NCBI GenBank assembly: GCA_036001465.1 | Contig: DASYUH010000089.1 | Span: forward strand, 1 to 33,955 | Direction of reading: 5' to 3' | Length of the DNA stretch: 33,955 nt | Origin: Candidatus Polarisedimenticolia bacterium | GTDB taxonomy: Bacteria > Acidobacteriota > Polarisedimenticolia > Gp22-AA2 | In this document: in pieces, positions 10,119-17,562 of the stretch | How positions within the stretch are numbered: the first letter of the stretch is position 1 | Layout of the letters: every line of letters begins with the position of its first letter | Translations under genes and position numbers: made by a program | Notes under the pieces: generated by a model | Seen by the model: only the letters and a program-made list of their open reading frames with translations | The model's database searches: none | What the model was told of the DNA's origin: nothing

Positions 10119-10124
10119 CTTATA
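10119..10124 (-). promoter_or_regulatory. -10 box TATAAG directly before the sigma gene
   Basis: On the minus strand TATAAG is followed by AAGGTG and ATG 10112, so transcription would start at about the first codon. No convincing -35 or ECF-type GGAAC/CGTC pair is seen upstream. The 10116-10259 gap separates this operon from divergent ilvD. Confidence 0.35.
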
Positions 10125-10233
10125 CCCGGCGGCCGGACGAATCGGGTGGAATCCGGCGCGCCCGCGCCGGCGAGGCCCGGCGGCACGTCATGATAGACGC
10201 CCGGGCCGCCTTCCGCGCCGTCACGCGAGCGGC

Positions 10234-10239
10234 TACAAT
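10234..10239 (+). promoter_or_regulatory. -10 box TACAAT of ilvD
   Basis: TACAAT lies 20 nt before ATG 10260, leaving a short leader that holds GAGGAT as Shine-Dalgarno 5-6 nt from the start. At 17-nt spacing the -35 would be TTCCGC, a weak match. Confidence 0.45.
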
Positions 10240-10259
10240 GGCCGCTTCGCGAGGATCGG

Positions 10260-11936
10260 ATGACGAGGAACCCCGCAAGACGGCGATCGGCGGCCCTGGT
10301 CGAAGGACTCGGGCGCGCGCCGGCGCGCGCCATGCTCAAGGCGGTCGGCCTGAGCGACGACGACCTGTCGAAGCCGCTGGTGGGCGTGGCGAACACCTGG
10401 ATCGAGATCATGCCGTGCAACGTCCACCTGCGCGAGATGGCGGGCTGGGTCAAGGAGGGGATCCGGTCCGCGGGCGGAACGCCGATCGAGTTCAACACCA
10501 TCGCCGTGTCGGACGGCATCAGCATGGGCACGGAAGGGATGAAGGCCTCCCTGATCAGCCGCGAGGTGGTGGCCGACTCGATCGAGCTCGTGGCTCGCGG
10601 CCATCTGTTCGACGCCGTGGTGGCGCTGGCAGGCTGCGACAAGACGATTCCCGGAGCGGCGATGGCCCTGGCCCGCCTGGATATCCCCGCGCTGGTCCTG
10701 TACGGCGGGTCGATCGCCCCGGGCACCTTCCAGGGACGCGACGTGACCATCCAGGACGTGTTCGAGGCGGTCGGGGCGCAGGCTGCCGGCCGGATGACCG
10801 TCGAGGATCTGCATGCGCTCGAGGACCGGGCCTGCCCCGGGGCCGGCGCCTGCGGGGGGCAGTTCACGGCCAACACCATGGCGACCGCCCTCGAGTTCCT
10901 GGGTCTGTCGTTCATGGGGAGCGCCGGCGTGCCCGCCGAGGACCCGGCCAGGCAGGAGGTGGCGCGCGCCGCGGGACGGCTGGTGATGGAGGCGCTGCAC
11001 GCCGATCGCCGGCCGGGACGGCTCCTGACCCGCGGCGCCTTCGCGAATGCGATCACCTCGATCGCCGCGACCGGCGGATCGACCAACGGGGTCCTGCACC
11101 TGCTGGCGCTGGCCCGGGAGAGCGGCGTGCCGCTCGAGATCGGGGACTTCGATCGCCTCAGTCGGAAAACGCCGATCCTCGCCGACCTCAAGCCGGGCGG
11201 CCGCTTCGTCGCCACCGACATGCAGCGGGCCGGCGGGACGCGCCTCCTGGCGCTGCGTCTCGCGGAGGCCGGTCTCCTGAACGGCGACGAGATGACGATT
11301 TCGGGCCGCACGATAGGGGACGAGGCGCGGGAGGCGCGCGAGACTCCCGGTCAAAAAGTAATCCGCCCCCTGTCCGACCCGGTCCAGACGACGGGCGGGC
11401 TGGCGATCCTGACGGGCAGCCTGGCGCCCGAGGGGTGCGTGGTGAAGACGGCGGGGCACACCCGCACGCGTCACCGCGGTCCGGCGCGCGTCTTCGATCG
11501 CGAGGAGGACGCCTTCGCCGCGGTGCAGGCGCGGCGCATCGCGCCCGGTGACGTCGTCGTGATCCGCTATGAGGGGCCGAGCGGCGGCCCCGGGATGCGC
11601 GAGATGCTCGCGGTCACCGCCGCCCTCGTCGGGCAGGGCCTCGGCGAGCAGGTCGCGCTCCTCACGGACGGCCGTTTCTCGGGCGCGACGCACGGGTTGA
11701 TGGCCGGGCATGTCGCCCCGGAAGCGGCGCGCGGGGGTCCGATCGCGGCGGTGCGCGAGGGGGACATGATCCGCTTCGACGTCGAGGCGCGCCGCCTGGA
11801 CGTGGAGATCACGGACGAGGAGATCCGGTCCCGCCTGGAGTCCTGGAGAGCGCCGGCCCCACGCTACCCGCGCGGCGTCTTCGCCAAGTACGCCCGCCTG
11901 GTCTCGTCCGCCAGCGAGGGCGCCGTCACCGGCTAG
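10260..11936 (+). CDS. ilvD: Dihydroxy-acid dehydratase
   Basis: 558 aa, the usual length. IlvD dehydrates 2,3-dihydroxy-isovalerate and 2,3-dihydroxy-3-methylvalerate to the 2-keto acids of valine, leucine and isoleucine synthesis. The cluster cysteines are C53 (IMPCNVH), C126 (AGCDKTIPG) and C198 (GACGGQFTANTM). The swivel-domain motifs LTDGRFSGATHG and GHVAPEAARGGPIA are present. A sugar-acid dehydratase role (Edd or xylonate type) is less likely because the motifs follow IlvD. The next gene encodes an isopropylmalate-dehydratase-like protein, which supports a branched-chain amino-acid context. Confidence 0.93.
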   Translation: MTRNPARRRSAALVEGLGRAPARAMLKAVGLSDDDLSKPLVGVANTWIEIMPCNVHLREMAGWVKEGIRSAGGTPIEFNTIAVSDGISMGTEGMKASLISREVVADSIELVARGHLFDAVVALAGCDKTIPGAAMALARLDIPALVLYGGSIAPGTFQGRDVTIQDVFEAVGAQAAGRMTVEDLHALEDRACPGAGACGGQFTANTMATALEFLGLSFMGSAGVPAEDPARQEVARAAGRLVMEALHADRRPGRLLTRGAFANAITSIAATGGSTNGVLHLLALARESGVPLEIGDFDRLSRKTPILADLKPGGRFVATDMQRAGGTRLLALRLAEAGLLNGDEMTISGRTIGDEAREARETPGQKVIRPLSDPVQTTGGLAILTGSLAPEGCVVKTAGHTRTRHRGPARVFDREEDAFAAVQARRIAPGDVVVIRYEGPSGGPGMREMLAVTAALVGQGLGEQVALLTDGRFSGATHGLMAGHVAPEAARGGPIAAVREGDMIRFDVEARRLDVEITDEEIRSRLESWRAPAPRYPRGVFAKYARLVSSASEGAVTG

Positions 11937-11960
11937 GAGGTGTGTCCGAGCATTCGGCCG
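11936..11960 (+). repeat. Dispersed repeat copy A (TGTGTCCGAGCATTCGGCCG)
   Basis: The copy begins at the ilvD stop and reads AGGAGG then TGTGTCCGAGCATTCGGCCG. Its core CCGA-GCAT-TCGG can form a small hairpin. Related copies are at 22436-22461 (same strand), 18966-18989 and 18873-18898 (opposite strand), with a half-copy in the hairpin at 17532. Confidence 0.6.
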
Positions 11961-11995
11961 GCTCCTGGCCCGGGGGCCGGCGCGCCCCGTTGCGC

Positions 11996-12001
11996 TATGA
12001 T
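11996..12001 (+). promoter_or_regulatory. -10 box TATGAT before the LeuDC-type gene
   Basis: TATGAT is followed by 7 nt (GGATCGG) and an in-frame GTG at 12009, matching the -10/start spacing of a leaderless transcript. No clear -35 box is seen. Confidence 0.35.
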
Positions 12002-12008
12002 GGATCGG

Positions 12009-14060
12009 GTGTCTCGAATGTCTCTGATCCAGCCGGCCCGACTGAAGCCCGGAATGACGATCGAAGCGGCCGCAGCGCGCGCGGCGCCGCCGACCGGCGG
12101 ATCCGCCGCCGGGCCGCGGACCGTCCGCGGCCGGGCGCTCATCTTCTGGGATCCGAAGCGTCCGGGCAGGAAGCTCGACGCCATCGACACCGACCAGATC
12201 ACCCCCTCGTCCGATTGCGTCTCGGAGAGCCTGGACACGCTCGACGAGCGATGGAAGGCGGGGGCGTTCCGCTACCTCATGCCCGATTTCCGCGGGCGGG
12301 TCCGCGAGGGGGCGAACGTCGTGATCGCGGGGGACCGGTTCGCCATCGGGTCGTCGCGCGAGATGTCGCCGGCGGGGCTCAAGGGGATCGCGGAGGAGGC
12401 GGGCCTCGATCTCGTGATCCTGTGCGGCGTCAACATGGGAGACATCTTCCGGAAGAACGCCATCAACCTGGGCCTGCACGTGGCCCAGTCCCCGGAGGCC
12501 GTGGAGGAGGCGCGCGACGGCGACGAGTTCGCCTTCGACGTGGAGACGCGCCGGATCACCAACGTCACGCGCGGCACAAGCTACGAGCCGGTCCCGCTGA
12601 CCGCCAAGGAGGAGGAGATCCGGAGGACCGGCGGCATCATCGAGGTCGGCCGGCGCGAGTTCCTGGACTCGATCCGGCGCGCTCCGCGCCTGGAGTTTCC
12701 CGACGAGAGGCAGGCGCGGACCATGACCATCGCCGAGCAGATCGCCTGGGCCCATCGCGTCGACCGGGACGCCACGGTCCGGCCCGGGGCGACGCTGCGC
12801 CTGTACGCCGACCTGCTCCCGGCCTCGGACGGGACCGCCCCCTTCGCCATCCACACCTTCAACCGGATCTCGGGTGGACACGTCATCGACCCGCGCCAGG
12901 CGGCGATCGCCAGCGATCATTTCGTGTTCACCGGCAAGCCCGAGGACGACAGGCAGACGTCGATCTCGATGGAATTCGCCCGCCTCCACGGCATCGGCAA
13001 GCCGCATTATGCCGCTCCCGGGGATGGCATCTTTCATTTCTATTTTCCCGAGCAGGGACTGATCGTTCCGGGTGGATTCTACCCGGGGGCGGATTCCCAC
13101 AGCCGTGCCTACGGCGCGTACGGGGCGGTCGGAATCGGCGTCGGCTCGACCACCTTGGGTTTCGGCTGGGCGACCGGGTACATCTATTTCACCCTGGCGC
13201 GGGCCCGCCGGGTGGCCTTCTCCGGAGCCCTGCAGCCGTGGGTGACCGGCAAGGACATCGTCCTCGAGCTCCTGCGCCGCTGGGGCGCGGCCCAGTCGGC
13301 CGGCATGTCGGTGGAGTTCGTCGACGCGGGCGGCCAGCTCCCGATGCCGTACCGGAACACCATCGCGAACATGATGGCCGAAGGCGAGGCGCAGAACGGC
13401 CTGTTCGCCCGGGACGCGATCACCGACGCGTGGTACCGTGCCCGGAACATTCCGCTGCCGTATCCGCGCCTCGAATCGGGACCGGAGGCGCGCTTCGAGA
13501 TCGACGAAGCGTTCGATCTCACCGCCGTGCAGCCGATGATCGCCCGGCCCTTCAGCCCGGGCAACGCGCACCCCGCCGAAGCGGTGGCGAGGGAGCGGCT
13601 GACGTTCGACAAGGCGCTCATCGGCTCGTGCACCAACGGTTCGTACGACGATCTGCTGAGCGCCGCGCTCGTCATCCGCGCCGCCCGTGAGGCGGGCCAG
13701 CGCGCCGTGGCGAAGGGCGTGCGCTTCGTCATCTTCCCCGGCAGCGGCACCGTGCGGGAGCAGATCGAGCGCGTCGATCCGCGGCTCGCGGGAGAATCGA
13801 TCGCCGAAGTGTTCCGCAGCGTCGGGGGGACGATCCGCCGGTCCTGGTGCGGCCCCTGCTTCGGGCAGGGGGAAGACGCCCTGAAGCCCGGAGAGCGCGC
13901 CATCACCTCGTTCAATCGCAACTGGCAGAACCGCATGGGCGTCGGCGGCGAGGGCTTCCTGGCCAGTCCCGCGGTCGTGGCCTCCTCCGCCATGGCGGGC
14001 TATATGGCCCCGCCTTCGGAGATCGGATTGCGATGGCACCCGGAGAAGTTCGCCGTGTGA
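12009..14060 (+). CDS. Fused LeuD-LeuC-type aconitase-family hydro-lyase
   Basis: About 683 aa. Residues about 30-210 are the small-subunit swivel domain: DAIDTDQITPSSD, then GDRFAIGSSREMSP, then NMGDIFRKNAINLGL. The large-subunit catalytic part follows (TMTIAEQIAWAHR onward). Its [4Fe-4S] ligands are visible as SCTNGS and WCGPC, about residues 541, 614 and 617. In LeuCD the large subunit is LeuC and the small one is separate; here they are joined in reverse order. The likely reaction is isomerisation of isopropylmalate or a homologous acid; aconitase or homoaconitase activity cannot be excluded. Candidate starts are ATG 11997, ATG 12000, GTG 12009 (7 nt after a -10 box) and ATG 12018. Confidence 0.85.
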   Translation: MSRMSLIQPARLKPGMTIEAAAARAAPPTGGSAAGPRTVRGRALIFWDPKRPGRKLDAIDTDQITPSSDCVSESLDTLDERWKAGAFRYLMPDFRGRVREGANVVIAGDRFAIGSSREMSPAGLKGIAEEAGLDLVILCGVNMGDIFRKNAINLGLHVAQSPEAVEEARDGDEFAFDVETRRITNVTRGTSYEPVPLTAKEEEIRRTGGIIEVGRREFLDSIRRAPRLEFPDERQARTMTIAEQIAWAHRVDRDATVRPGATLRLYADLLPASDGTAPFAIHTFNRISGGHVIDPRQAAIASDHFVFTGKPEDDRQTSISMEFARLHGIGKPHYAAPGDGIFHFYFPEQGLIVPGGFYPGADSHSRAYGAYGAVGIGVGSTTLGFGWATGYIYFTLARARRVAFSGALQPWVTGKDIVLELLRRWGAAQSAGMSVEFVDAGGQLPMPYRNTIANMMAEGEAQNGLFARDAITDAWYRARNIPLPYPRLESGPEARFEIDEAFDLTAVQPMIARPFSPGNAHPAEAVARERLTFDKALIGSCTNGSYDDLLSAALVIRAAREAGQRAVAKGVRFVIFPGSGTVREQIERVDPRLAGESIAEVFRSVGGTIRRSWCGPCFGQGEDALKPGERAITSFNRNWQNRMGVGGEGFLASPAVVASSAMAGYMAPPSEIGLRWHPEKFAV

Positions 14061-14175
14061 TCGGGGGCGCAATGTGCACCGGTCCCGGCGACGCATTCCG
14101 CATTCAAGACGACACGTGGCAAACGTGTAGACTCCCGCAATGAGCGGTGGTAGGCTTCGCGGATTCAAGGACACA

Positions 14176-14197
14176 TCCGCGCTGCTGGAAGCGCGGA
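14176..14197 (+). promoter_or_regulatory. Hairpin flanked by direct repeats upstream of the basic protein gene
   Basis: TCCGCGCT and AGCGCGGA form a perfect 8-bp stem with a 6-nt loop. It ends 5 nt before the Shine-Dalgarno GAGGGAGG (14203-14210). GGACACAT occurs on both sides (14169-14176 and 14194-14201). It may be an operator or a translational control hairpin. The rest of the 14061-14213 gap has only weak -10-like boxes. Confidence 0.4.
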
Positions 14198-14213
14198 CAC
14201 ATGAGGGAGGCAC

Positions 14214-14465
14214 ATGGCTCGAACTCCTGATGTCGCGGGCGCGCTGGAAGCGATCATCACCAGGACGCTGAAGGCGACGATGGGTCCCCGCCTGAGAAAG
14301 GTCGACAGCCAGCTGAAACGGCTGGAGCGGAGGCTCAAGAAGATCGCGAAGTTGCGCGGCCGCAGACCCAAGGCCGCCCGTGGCAGGCGTGCGGGCCGCG
14401 GCCGGGCTCGACGAGGACGACCGCCGATGAAGAACCGCCGGCGGGGACGAGGATCCAGGCGATAG
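14214..14465 (+). CDS. Small basic coiled-coil protein with Arg/Gly-rich tail (83 aa)
   Basis: Residues 1-25 resemble a small alpha-helical head (PDVAGALEAIITRTLKAT). Residues 25-50 are a Leu/Lys heptad-like helix (KVDSQLKRLERRLKKIAKL). The tail from residue 50 is almost only Arg, Gly, Lys, Ala and Pro. This architecture is typical of nucleoid-associated or RNA-binding histone-H1-like proteins, but no family is recognised. The start has a strong Shine-Dalgarno. The stop is 5 nt before the TldD-like gene, so the two are probably co-transcribed. Confidence 0.7.
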   Translation: MARTPDVAGALEAIITRTLKATMGPRLRKVDSQLKRLERRLKKIAKLRGRRPKAARGRRAGRGRARRGRPPMKNRRRGRGSRR

Positions 14466-14470
14466 GTCCC

Positions 14471-16159
14471 ATGCAATCGGACTCCTGGAGTCACGGATGG
14501 CCCGGCAGCGGGGGAGGCGTCTGCACGCTGCCGCCGGGCTCCAGGAGCCGGTCCTCCCGTGGATCGACCCGCCGGGATTTCCTCAGGTCCTGCGGCACCT
14601 CCGCCATGGCGCTCGCGGCGGTCGATCTGATCCCCGGCGCGTTCGTCACCCGCCGCGCCGCGGCCGCCGTCATGCCCCCGGATCGGCTGGACGAGCTCGG
14701 AGCGGTGGCGCTCGACCGGGCGCGCTCCCTCGGAGCGAGCTACGCCGACATCCGCATCAACCGGTATCGCACCCAGAGCGTGCTCCTGCGCTCGGCCCCC
14801 GACTGGGCCTCGGGCGCCATCAACAACGTCCCCTCGGTCACGGACGACGAGAGCTTCGGCTTCGGCGTGCGCGTCATCCACGCCGGCGCCTGGGGGTTCG
14901 CGGCCAGCGCCGACGTGGACAAGGACACGATCGCGCGGATGACCTCCGAGGCGGTCGGCATCGCACGCGCGCACGCGAAGCTGCGAGGCGAGCCGGTGCG
15001 CCTGGCGAAGGTCTCTCCCGCGAAGGACACCTACCGGACGCCGGTTGAAAAGGATCCGTTCGAGGTCGGAATCGCGGCGAAGATCGCCCTGCTGCAGCAG
15101 ATCAGCGACGAGGTCAGGAAGGTCCCGGGGATTTTCTCGGTCAACGGGTTCATGGAGCTGCGCCAGGAGGACCGCTTCTTCGCGTCCACCGAGAACAGCG
15201 TCATCCGCCAGGTGATCGTGCAGGTGGCGCCCGAGTATACGGCCGTCGCCCGCGACCTGAAGGCCCGCAAGACGAAGTCGCGCACCTTCAGGCCGGACGC
15301 GGTCTGCGGCGGCTACGAGTTCGTCGAGCGGGCCGGCATGGTGGACAACGCCCGACGGATCGGCGAGGAGGCGGTGAACCACCTCAAGGCGCCTTCGGTC
15401 GTCGCGGGAAAGAAGGACCTGGTCCTGCTCCCCACGCACCTGGCCCTGACCATCCACGAGTCGATCGGCCACTCCACCGAGCTGGATCGCGCCATGGGGT
15501 ACGAGGCCAATTACGCCGGGACGTCGTTCCTGACGACCGACAAGCTGGGGAAGTTCCGCGTCGGCTCCGACCTGGTCAACATCTTCGGCGACCGCATCCT
15601 GCCACAGGCCCTCTCGACCTGCGGCTACGACGACGACGGCGCCAGGACCAAGCGCTTCCCGATCCTGAAGAGCGGGATCTTCGTCGGCTACCAGACGACG
15701 CGCGAGCAGGCGCACTGGATCGGGCAGGACGAGTCGATGGCCTGCTGCTACGCCGATTCGTACGCCTCGGTGCCGTTCCAGAGGATGCCGAACGTGTGGC
15801 TCCAGGCGAGCGAGACGCCGCGCTCGCTGGACGACCTGGTGGGAGGGGTGGACGACGGGGTCCTCATCGACGGGCGCGGCTCGTACTCGATCGATCACCA
15901 GCGCTTCAATTTCCAGTTCGGCGGCGACGCTTTCTGGGAGATCAAGGGGGGCAAGCTCGGCCCGATGATCGCCGACGTCGCCTACCAGAGCCGCACGCCC
16001 GATTTCTGGCAGGCCTGCGATCAGATCGGCGATCAGTCGACCTGGAGGAACGTGGGGCTCAACCGCGACGGCAAGGGGGAGCCGGGCCAGATCAACGCCA
16101 TGAGCCACGGCTGCCCTCCGTCGCGCTTCCGCGGCATCACGGTCATCCGCACCGAGTAG
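14471..16159 (+). CDS. tldD: TldD-like metalloprotease subunit with Tat signal
   Basis: 562 aa, longer than the ~480 aa of cytoplasmic TldD because of an N-terminal extension. That extension holds a twin-arginine signal (STRRDFLRSCGTSAMALAAV, about residues 31-50). The metalloprotease motif HESIGH lies at 329-334, in LTIHESIGHSTELDR. Family motifs GARTKRFPILKSGIFVGYQT and GGDAFWEIKGGKLGPM follow. TldD pairs with TldE to degrade or trim small peptides, as in microcin B17 maturation and CcdA turnover. The Tat signal places this copy outside the cytoplasm. The TldE-like partner follows after 27 nt. Confidence 0.9.
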   Translation: MQSDSWSHGWPGSGGGVCTLPPGSRSRSSRGSTRRDFLRSCGTSAMALAAVDLIPGAFVTRRAAAAVMPPDRLDELGAVALDRARSLGASYADIRINRYRTQSVLLRSAPDWASGAINNVPSVTDDESFGFGVRVIHAGAWGFAASADVDKDTIARMTSEAVGIARAHAKLRGEPVRLAKVSPAKDTYRTPVEKDPFEVGIAAKIALLQQISDEVRKVPGIFSVNGFMELRQEDRFFASTENSVIRQVIVQVAPEYTAVARDLKARKTKSRTFRPDAVCGGYEFVERAGMVDNARRIGEEAVNHLKAPSVVAGKKDLVLLPTHLALTIHESIGHSTELDRAMGYEANYAGTSFLTTDKLGKFRVGSDLVNIFGDRILPQALSTCGYDDDGARTKRFPILKSGIFVGYQTTREQAHWIGQDESMACCYADSYASVPFQRMPNVWLQASETPRSLDDLVGGVDDGVLIDGRGSYSIDHQRFNFQFGGDAFWEIKGGKLGPMIADVAYQSRTPDFWQACDQIGDQSTWRNVGLNRDGKGEPGQINAMSHGCPPSRFRGITVIRTE

Positions 16160-16186
16160 GCCCCGACGGGGCAGGAGCGTTCCGAC

Positions 16187-17533
16187 GTGCGCTGGGACCA
16201 GGGAGAGGCGAAGAGGACGATCGAGCGCATCCTGTCGCTCGCCGGGCCGGGTGAGTGGGAGCTCGAGCTGACCGCGCGCACGTCGTCCCACACGCGCTTC
16301 GCCCGGAACGAGATCTCGACCTCCGGATTCGTCGAAGACGTGGACCTGAGCGTGACGTCGCGCAGGGAGGGCCGCAGCGGCTCCGTGGGGACCAATGATC
16401 TCTCCACCGCGGGGCTGAAGGCGGCGATCGCGCGCGCGGCGGAGATGCGCGACCTCATGCCGGCCGATCCCGAGGCCGTGGAGATGCTGGGCCCCCAGTC
16501 CTATCCCGCCCTCGAGAAGAAATACGACGACGCGACCGCCCGCGCCCGGGCCGCCGAGCGCGCCTCCGGTGTCAAGACGACCCTGGGGCTGGCGCAGCGC
16601 AAGTCCCTGACCTCGGCCGGCTTCTTCGAGAACAGGGTCACGCACCGGGCGATCGGAAACAGCAAGGGGAACTTCGGCTACCACCTGTCGACCGACGCCG
16701 AGTTTTCGGTCACCATGCGCACGGGGGACGGGACCGGCTCGGGCTGGGCGGCGGGCGCCTCGCCGCGCCTCGACGACCTCGACGTGAAGTCCCTGGCGCG
16801 ACGCGCCGCGGACAAGGGGATCGCCTCGGCCTCGCCGCGGGACGTGCCCCCCGGCGACTACACGGTCGTGCTCGAGCCGGCGGCGGTGGTGGATCTTCTC
16901 CAGACCCTGCAGTTCGGGGCGCTGCAGGCGCGCGCCGCCGACGAGGGGCGGAGCGTCTTCTCGAAGCAGGGGGGCGGGAGCCGCGTCGGCGAGAAGGTGG
17001 TCCACGAATCGGTCACGCTGCGCACCGATCCGTTCGACCCCCGCCTGCCGGGAGCGCCCTGGAGCGTGCGCGGGGGCTTCGGAGGGGAGTCGACCGACGG
17101 CCTGCCGAACCGCCGGATCGCCTGGATCGAGAAAGGCGTCCTGAAACGGCTGTACGCCGATCGCTACTGGGCCGGCAAGACGGGGGTCGAAGCCACGCCC
17201 TTCCCGGGCAGCCTCGTCCTGGAAGGCGGCACCGGGTCCCTCGAGGGCCTGATCGCCGGGACGGACCGCGGCCTCCTGGTCACGCGTTTCTTCTACATCC
17301 GCACGGTCAATCCGCAGACCTGGCAGCTCACAGGGCTGACGCGCGACGGGCTGTTCCTGATCGAAAAGGGAAAGATCGTCCATCCGGTCACCAACCTGCG
17401 CTTCAACGAGAGCCCCATCGTGATGCTGCAGAACATCGAGGCGATGAGCGTCTCGTCCCCCGCCGGCCGGATGGTCGTGCCGGCGATCCGGTCGCGCGAG
17501 TTCACCTTCACCAGCAAGTCCGACGCGGTCTAG
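16187..17533 (+). CDS. pmbA: TldE/PmbA-like partner of the TldD-like protein
   Basis: 448 aa, GTG start with AGGAG 9 nt upstream. It has the TldD/PmbA N-terminal domain (TRFARNEISTSGFVED region) and the C-terminal domain (VVLEPAAVVDLLQTLQFGAL, then GGFGGESTDGLPNRR). It lacks the HExxxH motif, as TldE subunits do, so it should be the non-catalytic half of the heterodimer. It also has no recognisable signal peptide, although its partner has a Tat signal. It ends just before a strong hairpin that separates it from a convergent gene. Confidence 0.9.
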   Translation: MRWDQGEAKRTIERILSLAGPGEWELELTARTSSHTRFARNEISTSGFVEDVDLSVTSRREGRSGSVGTNDLSTAGLKAAIARAAEMRDLMPADPEAVEMLGPQSYPALEKKYDDATARARAAERASGVKTTLGLAQRKSLTSAGFFENRVTHRAIGNSKGNFGYHLSTDAEFSVTMRTGDGTGSGWAAGASPRLDDLDVKSLARRAADKGIASASPRDVPPGDYTVVLEPAAVVDLLQTLQFGALQARAADEGRSVFSKQGGGSRVGEKVVHESVTLRTDPFDPRLPGAPWSVRGGFGGESTDGLPNRRIAWIEKGVLKRLYADRYWAGKTGVEATPFPGSLVLEGGTGSLEGLIAGTDRGLLVTRFFYIRTVNPQTWQLTGLTRDGLFLIEKGKIVHPVTNLRFNESPIVMLQNIEAMSVSSPAGRMVVPAIRSREFTFTSKSDAV

Positions 17534-17562
17534 GAGCCTGTCCGAGACGCGGACACGCTCCT
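17532..17562. terminator. Bidirectional hairpin between convergent genes
   Basis: AGGAGCCTGTCCG (17532-17544) and CGGACACGCTCCT (17550-17562) pair at 12 of 13 positions around a 5-nt loop. They lie exactly between two convergent stop codons. The left arm contains the CTGTCCGAG core of the dispersed repeat. No T-tract is present, so it could act in both directions as a factor-assisted or structural terminator. Confidence 0.6.

Noticed and set aside
11349-11377. AT-richer AAAAAGTAATCC patch inside ilvD resembling an intergenic repeat
   Set aside because: It stays in frame and encodes a normal IlvD segment (PGQKVIRPLSDPVQTTGG).
10233-14213. A 1326-codon open frame on the minus strand across ilvD and the LeuDC-type gene
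   Set aside because: It is antisense to two clear enzyme genes, has His/Arg/Gly-rich low-information composition, and arises from high GC in the third codon position of the real genes.
14140-14271. A 43-codon ORF starting 6 nt after TAGACT
   Set aside because: It overlaps the start of the basic protein gene out of frame, has no recognisable sequence, and the -10-like box is weak; kept only as a possible leader peptide.
14165-17383. A 1072-codon open frame on the minus strand across the TldD/TldE genes
   Set aside because: Same cause: mirror of well-supported coding frames, with no recognisable domain.
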